Assembly: GCA_022564535.1 (NCBI GenBank)
Contig: JADFLD010000025.1
Span: 1-11,302, forward strand
From: Gemmatimonadota bacterium
GTDB taxonomy: Bacteria; Gemmatimonadota; Gemmatimonadetes; Longimicrobiales; UBA6960
Direction of reading: 5' to 3'
Length of the DNA: 11,302 bases
Part shown: positions 1 to 6,862 of the stretch, piece after piece
Numbering within the stretch: the stretch's first letter is position 1
How the letters are laid out: each line of letters starts with the position of its first letter
Position numbers and translations under genes: made by a program
The notes under the pieces: generated by a model
Database searches by the model: none
Seen by the model: the letters and a program-made list of their open reading frames with translations, nothing else
What the model was told of the DNA's origin: nothing

Positions 1-305
1 AAGGCACGGTAGCCCAAATCATGGCCGGGATTGACAAGCTCGATGCCGATCGAGCGGGCATTGACCGCGGTCTCGCCCCGCCAATAGGCGACGCCCGCGT
101 GCCAGGCGCGGCGTTCCTCATCCACCAGATAGGCGATCGAACCGTCCTCGTCGATCATGTAATGGGCGCTGACCTCGGCGTCCGGGTCCATCATCCGGTC
201 CAGCGCCGGGGCGGCCGCCGCCATGCCGGTGTAATGGATCACCAGCATATCGATGACCGAACCTTCGGGCCGGGCGTCGGCGTTGGGCGAATTTTCGCAT
301 TTCAT
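1..305 (-). CDS. N-acetylmuramoyl-L-alanine amidase, AmpD-like (partial, 3' end off the window)
   Basis: A peptidoglycan amidase of the Amidase_2/AmpD fold, which removes the peptide from N-acetylmuramic acid during wall recycling or remodelling. I read 101 codons from ATG at 305 to the window edge. Visible family landmarks are the N-terminal SPNADARP segment, the VIHYTGM strand with a probable zinc ligand His24, the SAHYMIDEDG segment (46-55), the AWHAG segment (67-71) and IGIELVNPG (86-94) containing the acidic residue Glu89. The later zinc ligands lie beyond the window. No signal peptide is seen, which suggests a cytosolic enzyme. The start is 14 bases after the stop of the upstream J-domain frame, with no clear Shine-Dalgarno sequence. 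The sequence style and the DjlA-then-amidase neighbourhood are alphaproteobacterial, unlike the rest of the window. Confidence 0.85.
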   Translation of the reverse strand, partial: MKCENSPNADARPEGSVIDMLVIHYTGMAAAAPALDRMMDPDAEVSAHYMIDEDGSIAYLVDEERRAWHAGVAYWRGETAVNARSIGIELVNPGHDLGYRA

Positions 306-319
306 GGCGGGCGGGCCGG

Positions 320-1237
320 CTATTTCAAACCCCGTTCAGCTTCGATGCGGTCATAGGCGGCGTTGATGGCGGCCATTTTAGCGGTCGCGACGTCGATGAA
401 TTCCTGCGGCAGGCCCTTGGCGATGAGGGTGTCGGGATGATGTTCGCGGATGAGTTTGCGGTAGGTCGATTTGATCTCGCCGTCGTCGGCATCGCGGCTC
501 AGTCCCAAGACGCCGTAGGCGTCGGCGTCCGCCTCGCCCATGAGGTTTTCCTTGATGCGCTGGAAGGCCGCCGCGTCGAAGCCGAATTCGAATTTTGTAT
601 CGGCGAGGATGATGTCGCTCTCCTCCGCAACGTCTCGGCCGTGCGCATAAATCCTCAACGACAGGTCTCGCAATCGATCCGCCAACTCCGCCCCGAGAAT
701 TTCCCGGGCCTGCCCGAAGGAGATGTTCTCGTCGTGGTCGCCGGCCTGAGCCTTGGTGGCCGGGGAGAAGATCGCGGGCTCGAGTCGCTGGCTCTCCCGG
801 AGCCCCTCGGGAAGCGCTTCCCCGGCCAGGGTTCCGCTGTGCTCGTACTCCTTCCACGCAGAACCCGATATGTAGCCCCGTACGACGCACTCCACGAGAA
901 CAGGCTCGGTCCGCCGGACGAGCATCGCTCGCCGGCCCCACACGTCTCGGCTGGCGGCCAACTGCGGGTAGCGGTCGATGATTCGGTCGGGGTCGACTGC
1001 GATGAGGTGGTGCGGCAGCAGGTCATCGAGCTGCTCGAGCCACCACGCGGTCATGAGCGTCAGCACCTCCCCCTTGTGCGGGACCGGCTGGGGTAGCACG
1101 ACGTCGAACGCGCTGACGCGGTCGCTCGCAACCATGAGGAGCGTGTCGGCGTCGACTTCGTACATGTCCCTGACCTTGCCGCGGTGGAGCAGGGTCAGGT
1201 CGAGTTCGGACTGATGCACCAGGCTGTGATCAGACAT
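320..1237 (-). CDS. purC: Chimeric frame: SAICAR synthetase (PurC) N-terminal part joined to a DjlA-type J-domain
   Basis: Residues 1-219 of this 305-residue frame are phosphoribosylaminoimidazole-succinocarboxamide synthetase, which joins aspartate to CAIR with ATP in purine synthesis. Landmarks: [11 protein letters not shown] (18-28), [10 protein letters not shown] (36-45), the [14 protein letters not shown] region (118-131), and the substrate-binding segment DHDENIS (167-173), ending in ADTKFEFG (212-219). The usual ~75-80 C-terminal PurC residues are missing. Residues ~220-305 instead match the end of an alphaproteobacterial DjlA/TerB-type protein: a J-domain ([20 protein letters not shown]) with HPD at 267-269. 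Codon use shifts at the junction: Arg goes from mostly CGA/CGG to mostly CGC, and Glu from mostly GAG to mostly GAA. The ATG at 1237 overlaps the purB stop by 8 bases (ATGTCTGA), so translation is probably coupled to purB. A natural fusion is possible but a misjoined contig is far likelier; as drawn, the PurC half would probably be inactive. Confidence 0.85.
   Translation of the reverse strand: MSDHSLVHQSELDLTLLHRGKVRDMYEVDADTLLMVASDRVSAFDVVLPQPVPHKGEVLTLMTAWWLEQLDDLLPHHLIAVDPDRIIDRYPQLAASRDVWGRRAMLVRRTEPVLVECVVRGYISGSAWKEYEHSGTLAGEALPEGLRESQRLEPAIFSPATKAQAGDHDENISFGQAREILGAELADRLRDLSLRIYAHGRDVAEESDIILADTKFEFGFDAAAFQRIKENLMGEADADAYGVLGLSRDADDGEIKSTYRKLIREHHPDTLIAKGLPQEFIDVATAKMAAINAAYDRIEAERGLK
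575..592. other. Probable chimera junction between two genomes
   Basis: On the minus strand the PurC motif ends in Phe-Glu-Phe-Gly (codons TTC GAA TTC GGC, 592-581) and runs straight into Phe-Asp-Ala-Ala-Ala-Phe of the DjlA-like part (from 580). Both families carry a Phe-Gly-hydrophobic-Asp motif at this point, so a short shared stretch such as TTCGGC could have bridged unrelated reads. The junction also holds a GAATTC hexamer (584-589). Everything to its left is alphaproteobacterial in flavour and everything to its right is not. The exact breakpoint cannot be fixed to the base by eye. Confidence 0.7.
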
Positions 1238-2684
1238 GGATGTCCGCGTCGTCCAGGGTCAACATCTGAGCGCGTTGCCGTTCCAATACCGGTGCGACAT
1301 CGCGGTCGAGGAACCGCGCCACCTGCTCCGGAGCCCGTCCGACGAACCGCATCGGATCCACCATGTTCGTGAGTTCGTCGATATCGAGTCCGAAGGCCTC
1401 GTCCCCGGCGATTCTTTCGAGCAGATCTGCATCTGCGCCCTCTTCCTTCATGCGCCGGGCGGCGGCCATCGAGTGCTGTCGAAGACGTTCATGCAGCTCC
1501 TGCCGATCGCCTCCGCTCGCTGTCACGTGCATCAAGATCGTCTCTGTCGCCATGAAGGGAAGGTGCTCCGCGAGATTTCTCTTCACGACCTGCGGATTGA
1601 CGATCAGGCCGCGCGCCACGTTCTCCACAAGCACCAAACATCCGTCGAGCGCGAGGAACGCGTCCGGGACTGAAAGGCGCCGGTTCGCCGAGTCGTCGAG
1701 CGAACGCTCGAGCCACTGTGTCGCAGCGGTGAACGCCGGGTCCTGCGCCAGCACGATGACGTGGCGGGCCAGGGCGCATATGCGTTCGGCTCGCATCGGA
1801 TTACGCTTGTAGGGCATCGCCGAAGACCCGATCTGCTCCGATTCGAAGGGCTCCTCCACTTCGCGCAAATGCGCGAGGAGCCTGAGGTCGTGCCCGAACT
1901 TAGAAACGGAAGTCGCGACGCCCGCCAGCGAGGCCTGCACCTGGAAATCGACCTTGCGCGCGTACGTCTGGCCGCTGACGGGGTACGTCGACTCGAAGCC
2001 CATCTTCCGACCGACCGCGAGGTCGAGTGCGTCGACCTTGTCGTGGTCCCCATCGAAGAGCTCCAGGAACGATGCCTGGGTCCCGGTCGTTCCGCGCACC
2101 CCACGGAACCGCAGCGTATCGAGGCGATGGTCGAGCTCCTCGAGGTCGAGGAGGAGGTCCTGGATCCAGAGCGTGGCGCGTTTGCCGACGGTCGTGGGCT
2201 GCGCCGGCTGGAAGTGCGTGTAACCGAGCGTGGCCAGATCCTTATACTCCCGGGCGAATTCTGCGAGTGTCTCGACGCAGCGGACGACGCGTGTGCGGAT
2301 GAGCTCGAGTCCCGCACGATGCAGGCTGAGGTCGGTGTTGTCGCCTATGAATGCGCTGGTCGCGCCAAGGTGAATGATGCCCTTCGCTGCCGGGGCGTCG
2401 TCGCCGAAGAGGTGAACGTGCGCCATGACGTCGTGCCGAAAACGCCGCTCGTATTCGGCCGCCTTCGCGAGGTCGAGCGAGTCGACCGCGGCGCGCATCT
2501 GATCGAGCGCCTCGTCGGAGATATCGATGCCCAACTCAGCCTCCGACTCGGCGAGCGCGATCCACAGGCGTCGCCACGTCCCGAAGCGGCGGCTTGGCGA
2601 GAACACGCTCTGCATCTCAGGAGACGCGTATCGATCGGAAAGCGGATGGACGTACTTGTCGAGCGGATCGGGCGTGTCACCCAC
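1230..2684 (-). CDS. purB: Adenylosuccinate lyase, long eukaryote-like form
   Basis: Cleaves SAICAR to AICAR plus fumarate and adenylosuccinate to AMP plus fumarate; a cytosolic homotetramer of the fumarase/aspartase superfamily. The 484 residues carry the RHDVMAHVH segment (83-91), HLGATS (105-110) with GDNTDL (114-119), the general-acid His157 in [20 protein letters not shown] (198-210), and the flexible signature loop [10 protein letters not shown] (287-296) with the catalytic Ser, probably Ser287 or Ser288. Length and motif wording resemble animal ADSL (also about 484 residues) more than the ~430-residue Bacillus-type enzyme. The start is GTG at 2684, supported by GAGG seven bases upstream and by the conserved [12 protein letters not shown]-terminal segment. 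It lies 51 bases after the HtrA gene and overlaps purC by 8 bases. A tiny upstream ORF (2677-2709) runs across its start codon. Confidence 0.96.
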   Translation of the reverse strand: MGDTPDPLDKYVHPLSDRYASPEMQSVFSPSRRFGTWRRLWIALAESEAELGIDISDEALDQMRAAVDSLDLAKAAEYERRFRHDVMAHVHLFGDDAPAAKGIIHLGATSAFIGDNTDLSLHRAGLELIRTRVVRCVETLAEFAREYKDLATLGYTHFQPAQPTTVGKRATLWIQDLLLDLEELDHRLDTLRFRGVRGTTGTQASFLELFDGDHDKVDALDLAVGRKMGFESTYPVSGQTYARKVDFQVQASLAGVATSVSKFGHDLRLLAHLREVEEPFESEQIGSSAMPYKRNPMRAERICALARHVIVLAQDPAFTAATQWLERSLDDSANRRLSVPDAFLALDGCLVLVENVARGLIVNPQVVKRNLAEHLPFMATETILMHVTASGGDRQELHERLRQHSMAAARRMKEEGADADLLERIAGDEAFGLDIDELTNMVDPMRFVGRAPEQVARFLDRDVAPVLERQRAQMLTLDDADIHV

Positions 2685-2709
2685 GAAGTGGCCTCGGAAG
2701 GTTGTGCAT
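2677..2709 (-). CDS. Candidate leader mini-[13 protein letters not shown] ahead of purB
   Basis: Ten codons from ATG at 2709 end in TGA at 2679-2677, running out of frame across the purB GTG at 2684-2682. Its first codons (ATG CAC AAC CTT) fall in a 13-base element repeated exactly in front of the HtrA gene, where they also open a mini-ORF ending on the next start codon. No Shine-Dalgarno sequence precedes this ATG, so translation is unproven. If it is translated, its termination would deliver ribosomes to the purB start. The alternative is that the shared element is a DNA or RNA signal and the reading frame is incidental. Confidence 0.3.
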   Translation of the reverse strand: MHNLPRPLRG

Positions 2710-2711
2710 CG
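2699..2711 (-). repeat. 13-base element CGATGCACAACCT, copy 1 (before purB)
   Basis: Exact copy of the element at 4176-4188, same strand. It ends 14 bases before the purB GTG; the other copy ends 12 bases before the HtrA-gene ATG. The flanking bases differ, so this is not part of a long duplication. Two intergenic spacers of only 51 and 67 bases sharing a 13-mer at the same offset is very unlikely by chance (roughly 10^-4 or below on simple base counting). Confidence 0.75.
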
Positions 2712-2735
2712 AAGGGGCGCGGCCGGAGCGAATGT

Positions 2736-4163
2736 TCACCTCCAGTAGAGCGTATGGTTCACGTAGCGGGCGTTTCGCTCCAGTGTGAGAACGATTCGCC
2801 CGCTACGCCTGAGCGAGTCGAAGAATGCGGCCGCGTTTTCGGCGCTTCGGATGCGCGTGCGACCGATCCTCAGAATTACGTCCCCACGGCGAAGCCCGAG
2901 TCGTCCAGCCAGCAGCTCGGAAATGTCTGCGATGAGGGCTCCGTCCGCGCTCAACAGTCCCTGTTCCAGCTGGATTTGCGGCGTCACCGAGATCAACTCG
3001 ATGTCCTGGAACAACGTGATACGAGCCGCGGTCACCGATGGGAAGGCCACGGCTATGAGCGCCACTGGCCGTGATCGGCCCTCGACGACGAGGGTCAGCG
3101 CGTCGCCCGCCCGCAGGTCGAGAAGGATGGCTTCCCAGTCGAGGGGGCCGGCCAGCGCCCATTCGTTGGCTGCGAGGAGCTTGTCTCCGGGCTCGAGCGC
3201 CAGCGCGTCGGCGGGCGACCCGGCGGCGACACGGCTGACGCGAACACCGCGGGTGCGCCCCCATTCATCCGCCTCCACCGGTTCGATCTCCAGCCCGATC
3301 CATGCGCGTCGTACCTCGCCGTGTTCGAGGAGGTCGTTCGCGATGCGGAGCGCTCGGTCGATCGGTATCGCGAAGCCGAGGCCTTCGCTTCCGCCACTGC
3401 GCGAGATGATCGAGGCGTTGATGCCGATCACCTCGCCCGCGGCGTTGACGAGCGCTCCCCCGGAGTTGCCGGGGTTGATCGCCGCATCCGTCTGAATCAT
3501 GCCGTAGTAGAAGCCCTCGTCGTCCGACGACGGGGCGATGTTCCTGTTCACGGCCGACACGACGCCTGCGGTCACCGTCGGTTGGCTGTCTCCGACGTAG
3601 TTGCCGAGGGGATTCCCGATCGCGATCACCCACTCACCGATCATGAGGCCCTCGACGGTTCCCATGGGTGCGACCGGCAGGTCGTGGACGTCGATGCGCA
3701 GGACCGCGATGTCGGCGACCGGATCGGTCCCGACCACTTCGGCTTCGGCATTACGGCCACCGGGGAGCGTCACCTGGATTCGCGATGCACCGGTGATTAC
3801 GTGGTCGTTGGTGAGGATGATGCCGTCGCTTCGGACGATGACACCGGATCCGAAGCTCGCGCTACGGCGTTGGGCTCCAGGCGGTAGATAAAGGCTCTCC
3901 CACAGGGAGCGAGGCTGTATCCGCTGAGTTCTGAGCACGTTGACGCTCACGACGGCCGGGGCCACACGCGCCGTCGCCCGCACGATGGCTGTGGTTCGAC
4001 TTTGCTCCACCGGCCCGGAGTCCTGCTTCGGAGCCTCTCGAGTCGGAGTCTCGACCCTCAGCTTCTCGAGCTTCTCGGCTTCGGCGATCAGGTCGTCGGG
4101 CGCACACGCGCCCAGCGCCAGGACGGCGAGGAGAGCCGCGCCTCGGATCACCGTCTCCATCAT
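2736..4163 (-). CDS. HtrA/DegP-family serine protease, predicted lipoprotein with two PDZ domains
   Basis: An envelope quality-control protease of the trypsin fold. Residues 1-20 form a lipoprotein signal: Arg7, hydrophobic stretch 9-18, lipobox LGAC with Cys20. Ala at +2 does not suggest inner-membrane retention. A charged linker (25-60) leads to the protease domain (about 60-275) with the triad His121 (TNDHVITGA), Asp151 (ADIAVLRID) and Ser234 (NPGNSGGAL). PDZ1 spans about 285-370; a shorter, more divergent PDZ2 spans about 395-465 (RLGLRRGDVILRIG). The total of 475 residues is normal for DegP-like proteins. ATG at 4163 is followed directly by a second in-frame ATG. It sits 67 bases after the transaldolase gene and 51 before purB, so it is probably co-transcribed with them despite an unrelated role. 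A mini-ORF stop overlaps its start as ATGA. DegP, DegQ and DegS assignments cannot be separated here. Confidence 0.93.
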   Translation of the reverse strand: MMETVIRGAALLAVLALGACAPDDLIAEAEKLEKLRVETPTREAPKQDSGPVEQSRTTAIVRATARVAPAVVSVNVLRTQRIQPRSLWESLYLPPGAQRRSASFGSGVIVRSDGIILTNDHVITGASRIQVTLPGGRNAEAEVVGTDPVADIAVLRIDVHDLPVAPMGTVEGLMIGEWVIAIGNPLGNYVGDSQPTVTAGVVSAVNRNIAPSSDDEGFYYGMIQTDAAINPGNSGGALVNAAGEVIGINASIISRSGGSEGLGFAIPIDRALRIANDLLEHGEVRRAWIGLEIEPVEADEWGRTRGVRVSRVAAGSPADALALEPGDKLLAANEWALAGPLDWEAILLDLRAGDALTLVVEGRSRPVALIAVAFPSVTAARITLFQDIELISVTPQIQLEQGLLSADGALIADISELLAGRLGLRRGDVILRIGRTRIRSAENAAAFFDSLRRSGRIVLTLERNARYVNHTLYWR

Positions 4164-4186
4164 TCGCTTCGAGCCAGGTTGTGCAT
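4160..4186 (-). CDS. Candidate leader mini-ORF MHNLARSE ahead of the HtrA gene
   Basis: Eight codons from ATG at 4186 end in TGA at 4162-4160, which overlaps the HtrA-gene ATG at 4163-4161 as ATGA, the classic arrangement for translational coupling. The opening ATG CAC AAC CTG lies in the same 13-base element found before purB, giving the same first four residues (Met-His-Asn-Leu). No convincing Shine-Dalgarno sequence precedes the mini-ORF. Its existence as a peptide is unproven, but the start/stop geometry is repeated at both loci. Confidence 0.33.
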   Translation of the reverse strand: MHNLARSE

Positions 4187-4188
4187 CG
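4176..4188 (-). repeat. 13-base element CGATGCACAACCT, copy 2 (before the HtrA gene)
   Basis: Exact match to 2699-2711 on the same strand, 12 bases upstream of the HtrA-gene start codon. The spacer around it also contains an imperfect GC-rich inverted repeat (about 4194-4209) with no following T-run. The element is too GC-rich for a -10 box and does not match the usual Shine-Dalgarno sequence. Confidence 0.75.
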
Positions 4189-4230
4189 TCGTTGCCAGCC
4201 CGGGCCGGCGTTGAGCGTCGGAAGGGTCGG

Positions 4231-4887
4231 TCAGCTGTCCGTGTCGAGCTTGGCCCAGTCCTTGAGAAATCCGTCGAGCCCCTGGTCCGTCAGCGGGTGC
4301 TTGCTGAGCTGCCACAGGACCTTCGGGGGGATCGTGCAGCAATCGGCGCCGATCATCATCGCCTCGACCAAGTGCGTGGGATGCCGGATCGACGCAGCCA
4401 GTATCTCCGTTTCGTACCCGTAGTTGTCGTACACCTGGCGAATCTGATGGATCAACTGCATGCCCTCTCCCGAAATATCGTCGATCCGCCCCACGAACGG
4501 GGACACGAAACTCGCTCCGGCCTTGGCGGCGAGCAGCGCCTGCGACACCGAGAAACAGAGCGTGACGTTGACTTTGTGCCCCGCCTTGACCAGGTCGCGG
4601 CACGCCTTGAGCCCGTCCTCGGTCAAAGGAACTTTGACTACCGCATTCTCGTGGATCGTCGCGAGCTTGAGACCCTCGGCGACCATCGTTTCCCGGTCGA
4701 TGGCGATGACCTCCAGGCTCACCGGACCGTCGACCGCCTCGCAGATCTCCAGGTAGAGCTCTCGGATGTCACGATCGCCGGCGACTTTCGACACCAGTGA
4801 GGGGTTCGTCGTGATGCCGTCGATGAGACCGGCATCTGTCGCGCGACGAATCTCGGCGAGGTCCGCGGTGTCGAGAAAGATCTTCAT
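4231..4887 (-). CDS. tal: Transaldolase, short TalC/FSA-type (subfamily 3B)
   Basis: Transfers a dihydroxyacetone unit between sugar phosphates in the non-oxidative pentose phosphate pathway; a cytosolic TIM-barrel enzyme that uses a Schiff-base lysine. The 218 residues match the short family throughout: [13 protein letters not shown] at the start, GITTNPSL (24-31), the Schiff-base Lys85 in [10 protein letters not shown], the [11 protein letters not shown] barrel strand (127-137) and AASIRHP (164-170). At the two positions that help separate fructose-6-phosphate aldolase from transaldolase, it has Glu59 (aldolase: Gln) and Phe131 (aldolase: Tyr), so I call transaldolase. The ATG at 4887 follows truA by 9 bases, and the Shine-Dalgarno-like GAGGAG lies in the end of truA. 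Its product supports the ribose-5-phosphate pool used for PRPP in the neighbouring purine and tryptophan pathways. Confidence 0.93.
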   Translation of the reverse strand: MKIFLDTADLAEIRRATDAGLIDGITTNPSLVSKVAGDRDIRELYLEICEAVDGPVSLEVIAIDRETMVAEGLKLATIHENAVVKVPLTEDGLKACRDLVKAGHKVNVTLCFSVSQALLAAKAGASFVSPFVGRIDDISGEGMQLIHQIRQVYDNYGYETEILAASIRHPTHLVEAMMIGADCCTIPPKVLWQLSKHPLTDQGLDGFLKDWAKLDTDS

Positions 4888-4896
4888 GCTGGCGCG

Positions 4897-5700
4897 CTAC
4901 TCCTCGTGATTGAATGCAGTGGCTGCCGGGTCGGGCGCCACGTCCCCCGGGTATTGCACTCGGTGGAGGAAGAGCCCTTCCGCGGGTGCGGGCGGTGACG
5001 TGGTCGAATCCGGATCGTTCGCCAGTAATCTAGCCATATCGTCCAGGGGGCGACGACCGCTCGAGATGTCGACCATCGTGCCCACCAGGTACCGCACCAT
5101 GTGGTGCAGATACCGGTCGGCGGTGATCGTGAGTCGAACGCCCAAAGCGGTCTCGGACCAGGTCGCTGCGAGCACGCGACAGCGCTCTCCCCGCTCCGGC
5201 TGTCCCGCCTTGGCGAAGGCCGCAAAGGAGTGTTCCCCCGCGACGACTTCCGCCGCCTTCCGCAGGAGCGCGCGGTCGAGATCTTCGCACAGGGGCCAGC
5301 ACCAACGCCGGTGGAACGGTGAAGCGGCCTCCGCTGAGAGCCCGACTTCGTAGCGGTACGTTCGTCGAAGGGCGTCGTACCGAGGATGGAAGTCGGCCGA
5401 CGTCTCGTCGGCCGATTCGATCCACACGTCGCCCGGAAGGATCGAGTTCAGCGAGCGCCTGAGCCTGTCGGGTGTCCACCTCGCAGGCATGTCCACGGAG
5501 GCCACCTGACCCGTCGAGTGGACGCCCGTATCCGTGCGCCCCGAGCCGAGAACCGTGCAGGGCCGGTCGGCCAGGCGAGAGAGCGCCGCTTCGAGATCGC
5601 CTTGGACCGTGCGCTGATCGGGCTGCACCTGCCAGCCGTGGAAGGCCGCACCGTCGTAGTGGACGGTCAGGCGTATGCGGGAGGTTTCAGCGGCATCCAC
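4897..5700 (-). CDS. truA: tRNA pseudouridine(38-40) synthase TruA
   Basis: Isomerises uridine to pseudouridine at positions 38-40 of the tRNA anticodon arm. The 267 residues are the normal length. Motifs: LTVHYDGAAFHGWQVQP (11-27), TVQGDLEAAL (31-40), the catalytic Asp57 in GSGRTDTGVH, the FHPRYDALRRTYRY segment (about 104-117), GEHSFAAFAK and the LHHMVRYLVGTMV helix near 195-207. It is the first gene of the minus-strand operon, followed after 9 bases by the transaldolase gene. The start is GTG at 5700: no in-frame ATG lies between it and the upstream stop at 5733-5731, and no Shine-Dalgarno sequence precedes it. A promoter ending at 5707 predicts transcription starting at or next to this GTG, which suggests a leaderless message. 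Confidence 0.96.
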   Translation of the reverse strand: MDAAETSRIRLTVHYDGAAFHGWQVQPDQRTVQGDLEAALSRLADRPCTVLGSGRTDTGVHSTGQVASVDMPARWTPDRLRRSLNSILPGDVWIESADETSADFHPRYDALRRTYRYEVGLSAEAASPFHRRWCWPLCEDLDRALLRKAAEVVAGEHSFAAFAKAGQPERGERCRVLAATWSETALGVRLTITADRYLHHMVRYLVGTMVDISSGRRPLDDMARLLANDPDSTTSPPAPAEGLFLHRVQYPGDVAPDPAATAFNHEE

Positions 5701-5706
5701 CGCAAA

Positions 5707-5734
5707 AAGGTAGATTGGGCGTAGGCGATGTCAA
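5707..5734 (-). promoter_or_regulatory. Promoter of the truA operon (sigma70-like)
   Basis: On the minus strand, a perfect -35 TTGACA (5734-5729) is followed by a 16-base spacer and TACCTT (5712-5707), which fits the TAnnnT core of a -10 box. The expected transcription start, about seven bases downstream, falls at 5700, the G of the truA GTG. It would drive truA, tal, the HtrA gene, purB and purC. Confidence 0.5.
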
Positions 5735-5755
5735 GCCGATTCCCGGTGCGGGAGA

Positions 5756-5785
5756 TTGACCGGAAAGCCGCACGGCTATTAGGAT
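5756..5785 (+). promoter_or_regulatory. Promoter of trpD (sigma70-like)
   Basis: TTGACC (5756-5761), an 18-base spacer and TAGGAT (5780-5785) form a plausible -35/-10 pair. The expected start near 5792 gives a leader of about 24 bases, with a purine-rich AAAGAGAG ribosome-binding stretch before the trpD ATG. The leader is too short for a trp attenuator peptide and hairpin set, and none is seen. Confidence 0.4.
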
Positions 5786-5815
5786 TTCGGCCTTCCCTCC
5801 CAAAGAGAGTCGAGC

Positions 5816-6853
5816 ATGAGCGCCGAAGTCGTGGACGGGGATCTCAGGGCCCTCCTCGAGATCGTAGCGGAAGGGCGGTCCCTGACGGCCGATCAGGCCG
5901 AGGCTGCGTTCGGCAGCTTCATGAGCGGCTCTGCGAGCGAAATCCAGATGGCGGGCCTTCTCATGGGCTTGCGGGCGAAGGGCCTGGCTCCGTCCGAGGT
6001 CGCCGGGGGCGTGCGCGCGCTTCGCAACGCCATGGTCCCCGTCGCGTCGGCCGACCCGACGCTTCTGGTCGACACCGCCGGAACGGGCGGTGGATCGGTG
6101 ACGACGTTCAACATCTCCACGGCTGCCGCGTTCGTTGTGGCCGGCGCCGGCGCGCCCGTCGCGAAGCACGGGAACCGGTCGTTCACCTCCCGCAGTGGCA
6201 GCGCGGACGTGCTGGAGGCTCTCGGGGTTCGCATCGACCTCACGCCGGAGCGGATGGCCGAAGTGCTTTCGGAGGCGGGTATCGTCTTCATGTTCGCCCC
6301 TCTCCTGCATCCGGCGATGCGTCACGTTGGCCCGGTGCGCCGCGGGCTCGGCATCACGACCGTCATGAACATCCTCGGCCCGCTGACCAACCCTGCCGGG
6401 GCGCGGCGCCAGGTGATCGGGGTGGCCGACGTGCGCCTCCTCGACCTGATCGCAGGTGCACTCCAGGAGCTTGGCCACATCCGGGCGCTCGTGGTCCACG
6501 GCGCGCCCGGTATGGACGAGGTGAGCCCCATCGGACCCACCCGGGTCGCGGAGTTGAAAGACGGGCGCATCTCGCAGTACGAGGTCACGCCGGCTGAAAT
6601 GGGTGTCGAGTCCGTGGCGGCGGAAGGACTGGTCGGTGGAGAACCAGAGGACAACGCCGTGATCGTCAACGCCGTGCTAGAGGGCCAGGAGGGAGCTCCA
6701 CGGGTGGCGGTCGTCGTCAATGCAGCGGCCGCGATCCTCGTAGCCGACTTGGCCGAGTCCTGGGCGGAGGCGGTCGAAATCGCCGAGCGGACCATCGACG
6801 GGGGCGCTGCGGCTGCGGCGCTCGAGGCGCTGAGAACGACCTCGAACGCGTAG
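5816..6853 (+). CDS. trpD: Anthranilate phosphoribosyltransferase
   Basis: Transfers phosphoribose from PRPP to anthranilate, the second committed step of tryptophan synthesis; a cytosolic, typically dimeric enzyme. The 345 residues are the normal length. Motifs in order: the helical N-terminal domain (1-75), the PRPP pyrophosphate loop GTGGGS (89-94) followed by TTFNIST (96-102), KHGNRSFTSRSGSADVLEALG (about 117-137), the anthranilate-side HPAMRHVGPVRR (165-176), NILGPLTNPAGARRQ (185-199), and the metal-binding Asp234-Glu235 in GMDEVSPIGPT. The ATG at 5816 is preceded by AAAGAGAG at good spacing. It is transcribed away from truA and ends 9 bases from the lexA stop, so lexA and trpD converge with no room for a terminator hairpin between them. 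Confidence 0.97.
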   Translation: MSAEVVDGDLRALLEIVAEGRSLTADQAEAAFGSFMSGSASEIQMAGLLMGLRAKGLAPSEVAGGVRALRNAMVPVASADPTLLVDTAGTGGGSVTTFNISTAAAFVVAGAGAPVAKHGNRSFTSRSGSADVLEALGVRIDLTPERMAEVLSEAGIVFMFAPLLHPAMRHVGPVRRGLGITTVMNILGPLTNPAGARRQVIGVADVRLLDLIAGALQELGHIRALVVHGAPGMDEVSPIGPTRVAELKDGRISQYEVTPAEMGVESVAAEGLVGGEPEDNAVIVNAVLEGQEGAPRVAVVVNAAAAILVADLAESWAEAVEIAERTIDGGAAAAALEALRTTSNA

Positions 6854-6862
6854 CAGCCGTGG

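Noticed and set aside
1761..3074. Long plus-strand open frame (437 codons) across purB and the HtrA gene
   Set aside because: It is antisense to two clearly conserved genes, its product resembles no family, and it is explained by high GC content.
4190..4212. GC-rich inverted repeat between tal and the HtrA gene as a terminator
   Set aside because: The arms meet with almost no loop and no T-run follows on the minus strand; the downstream genes look co-transcribed.
5786..5815. trp attenuator or T-box leader before trpD
   Set aside because: The predicted leader is only about 24 bases, with no Trp-codon peptide and no alternative hairpins.
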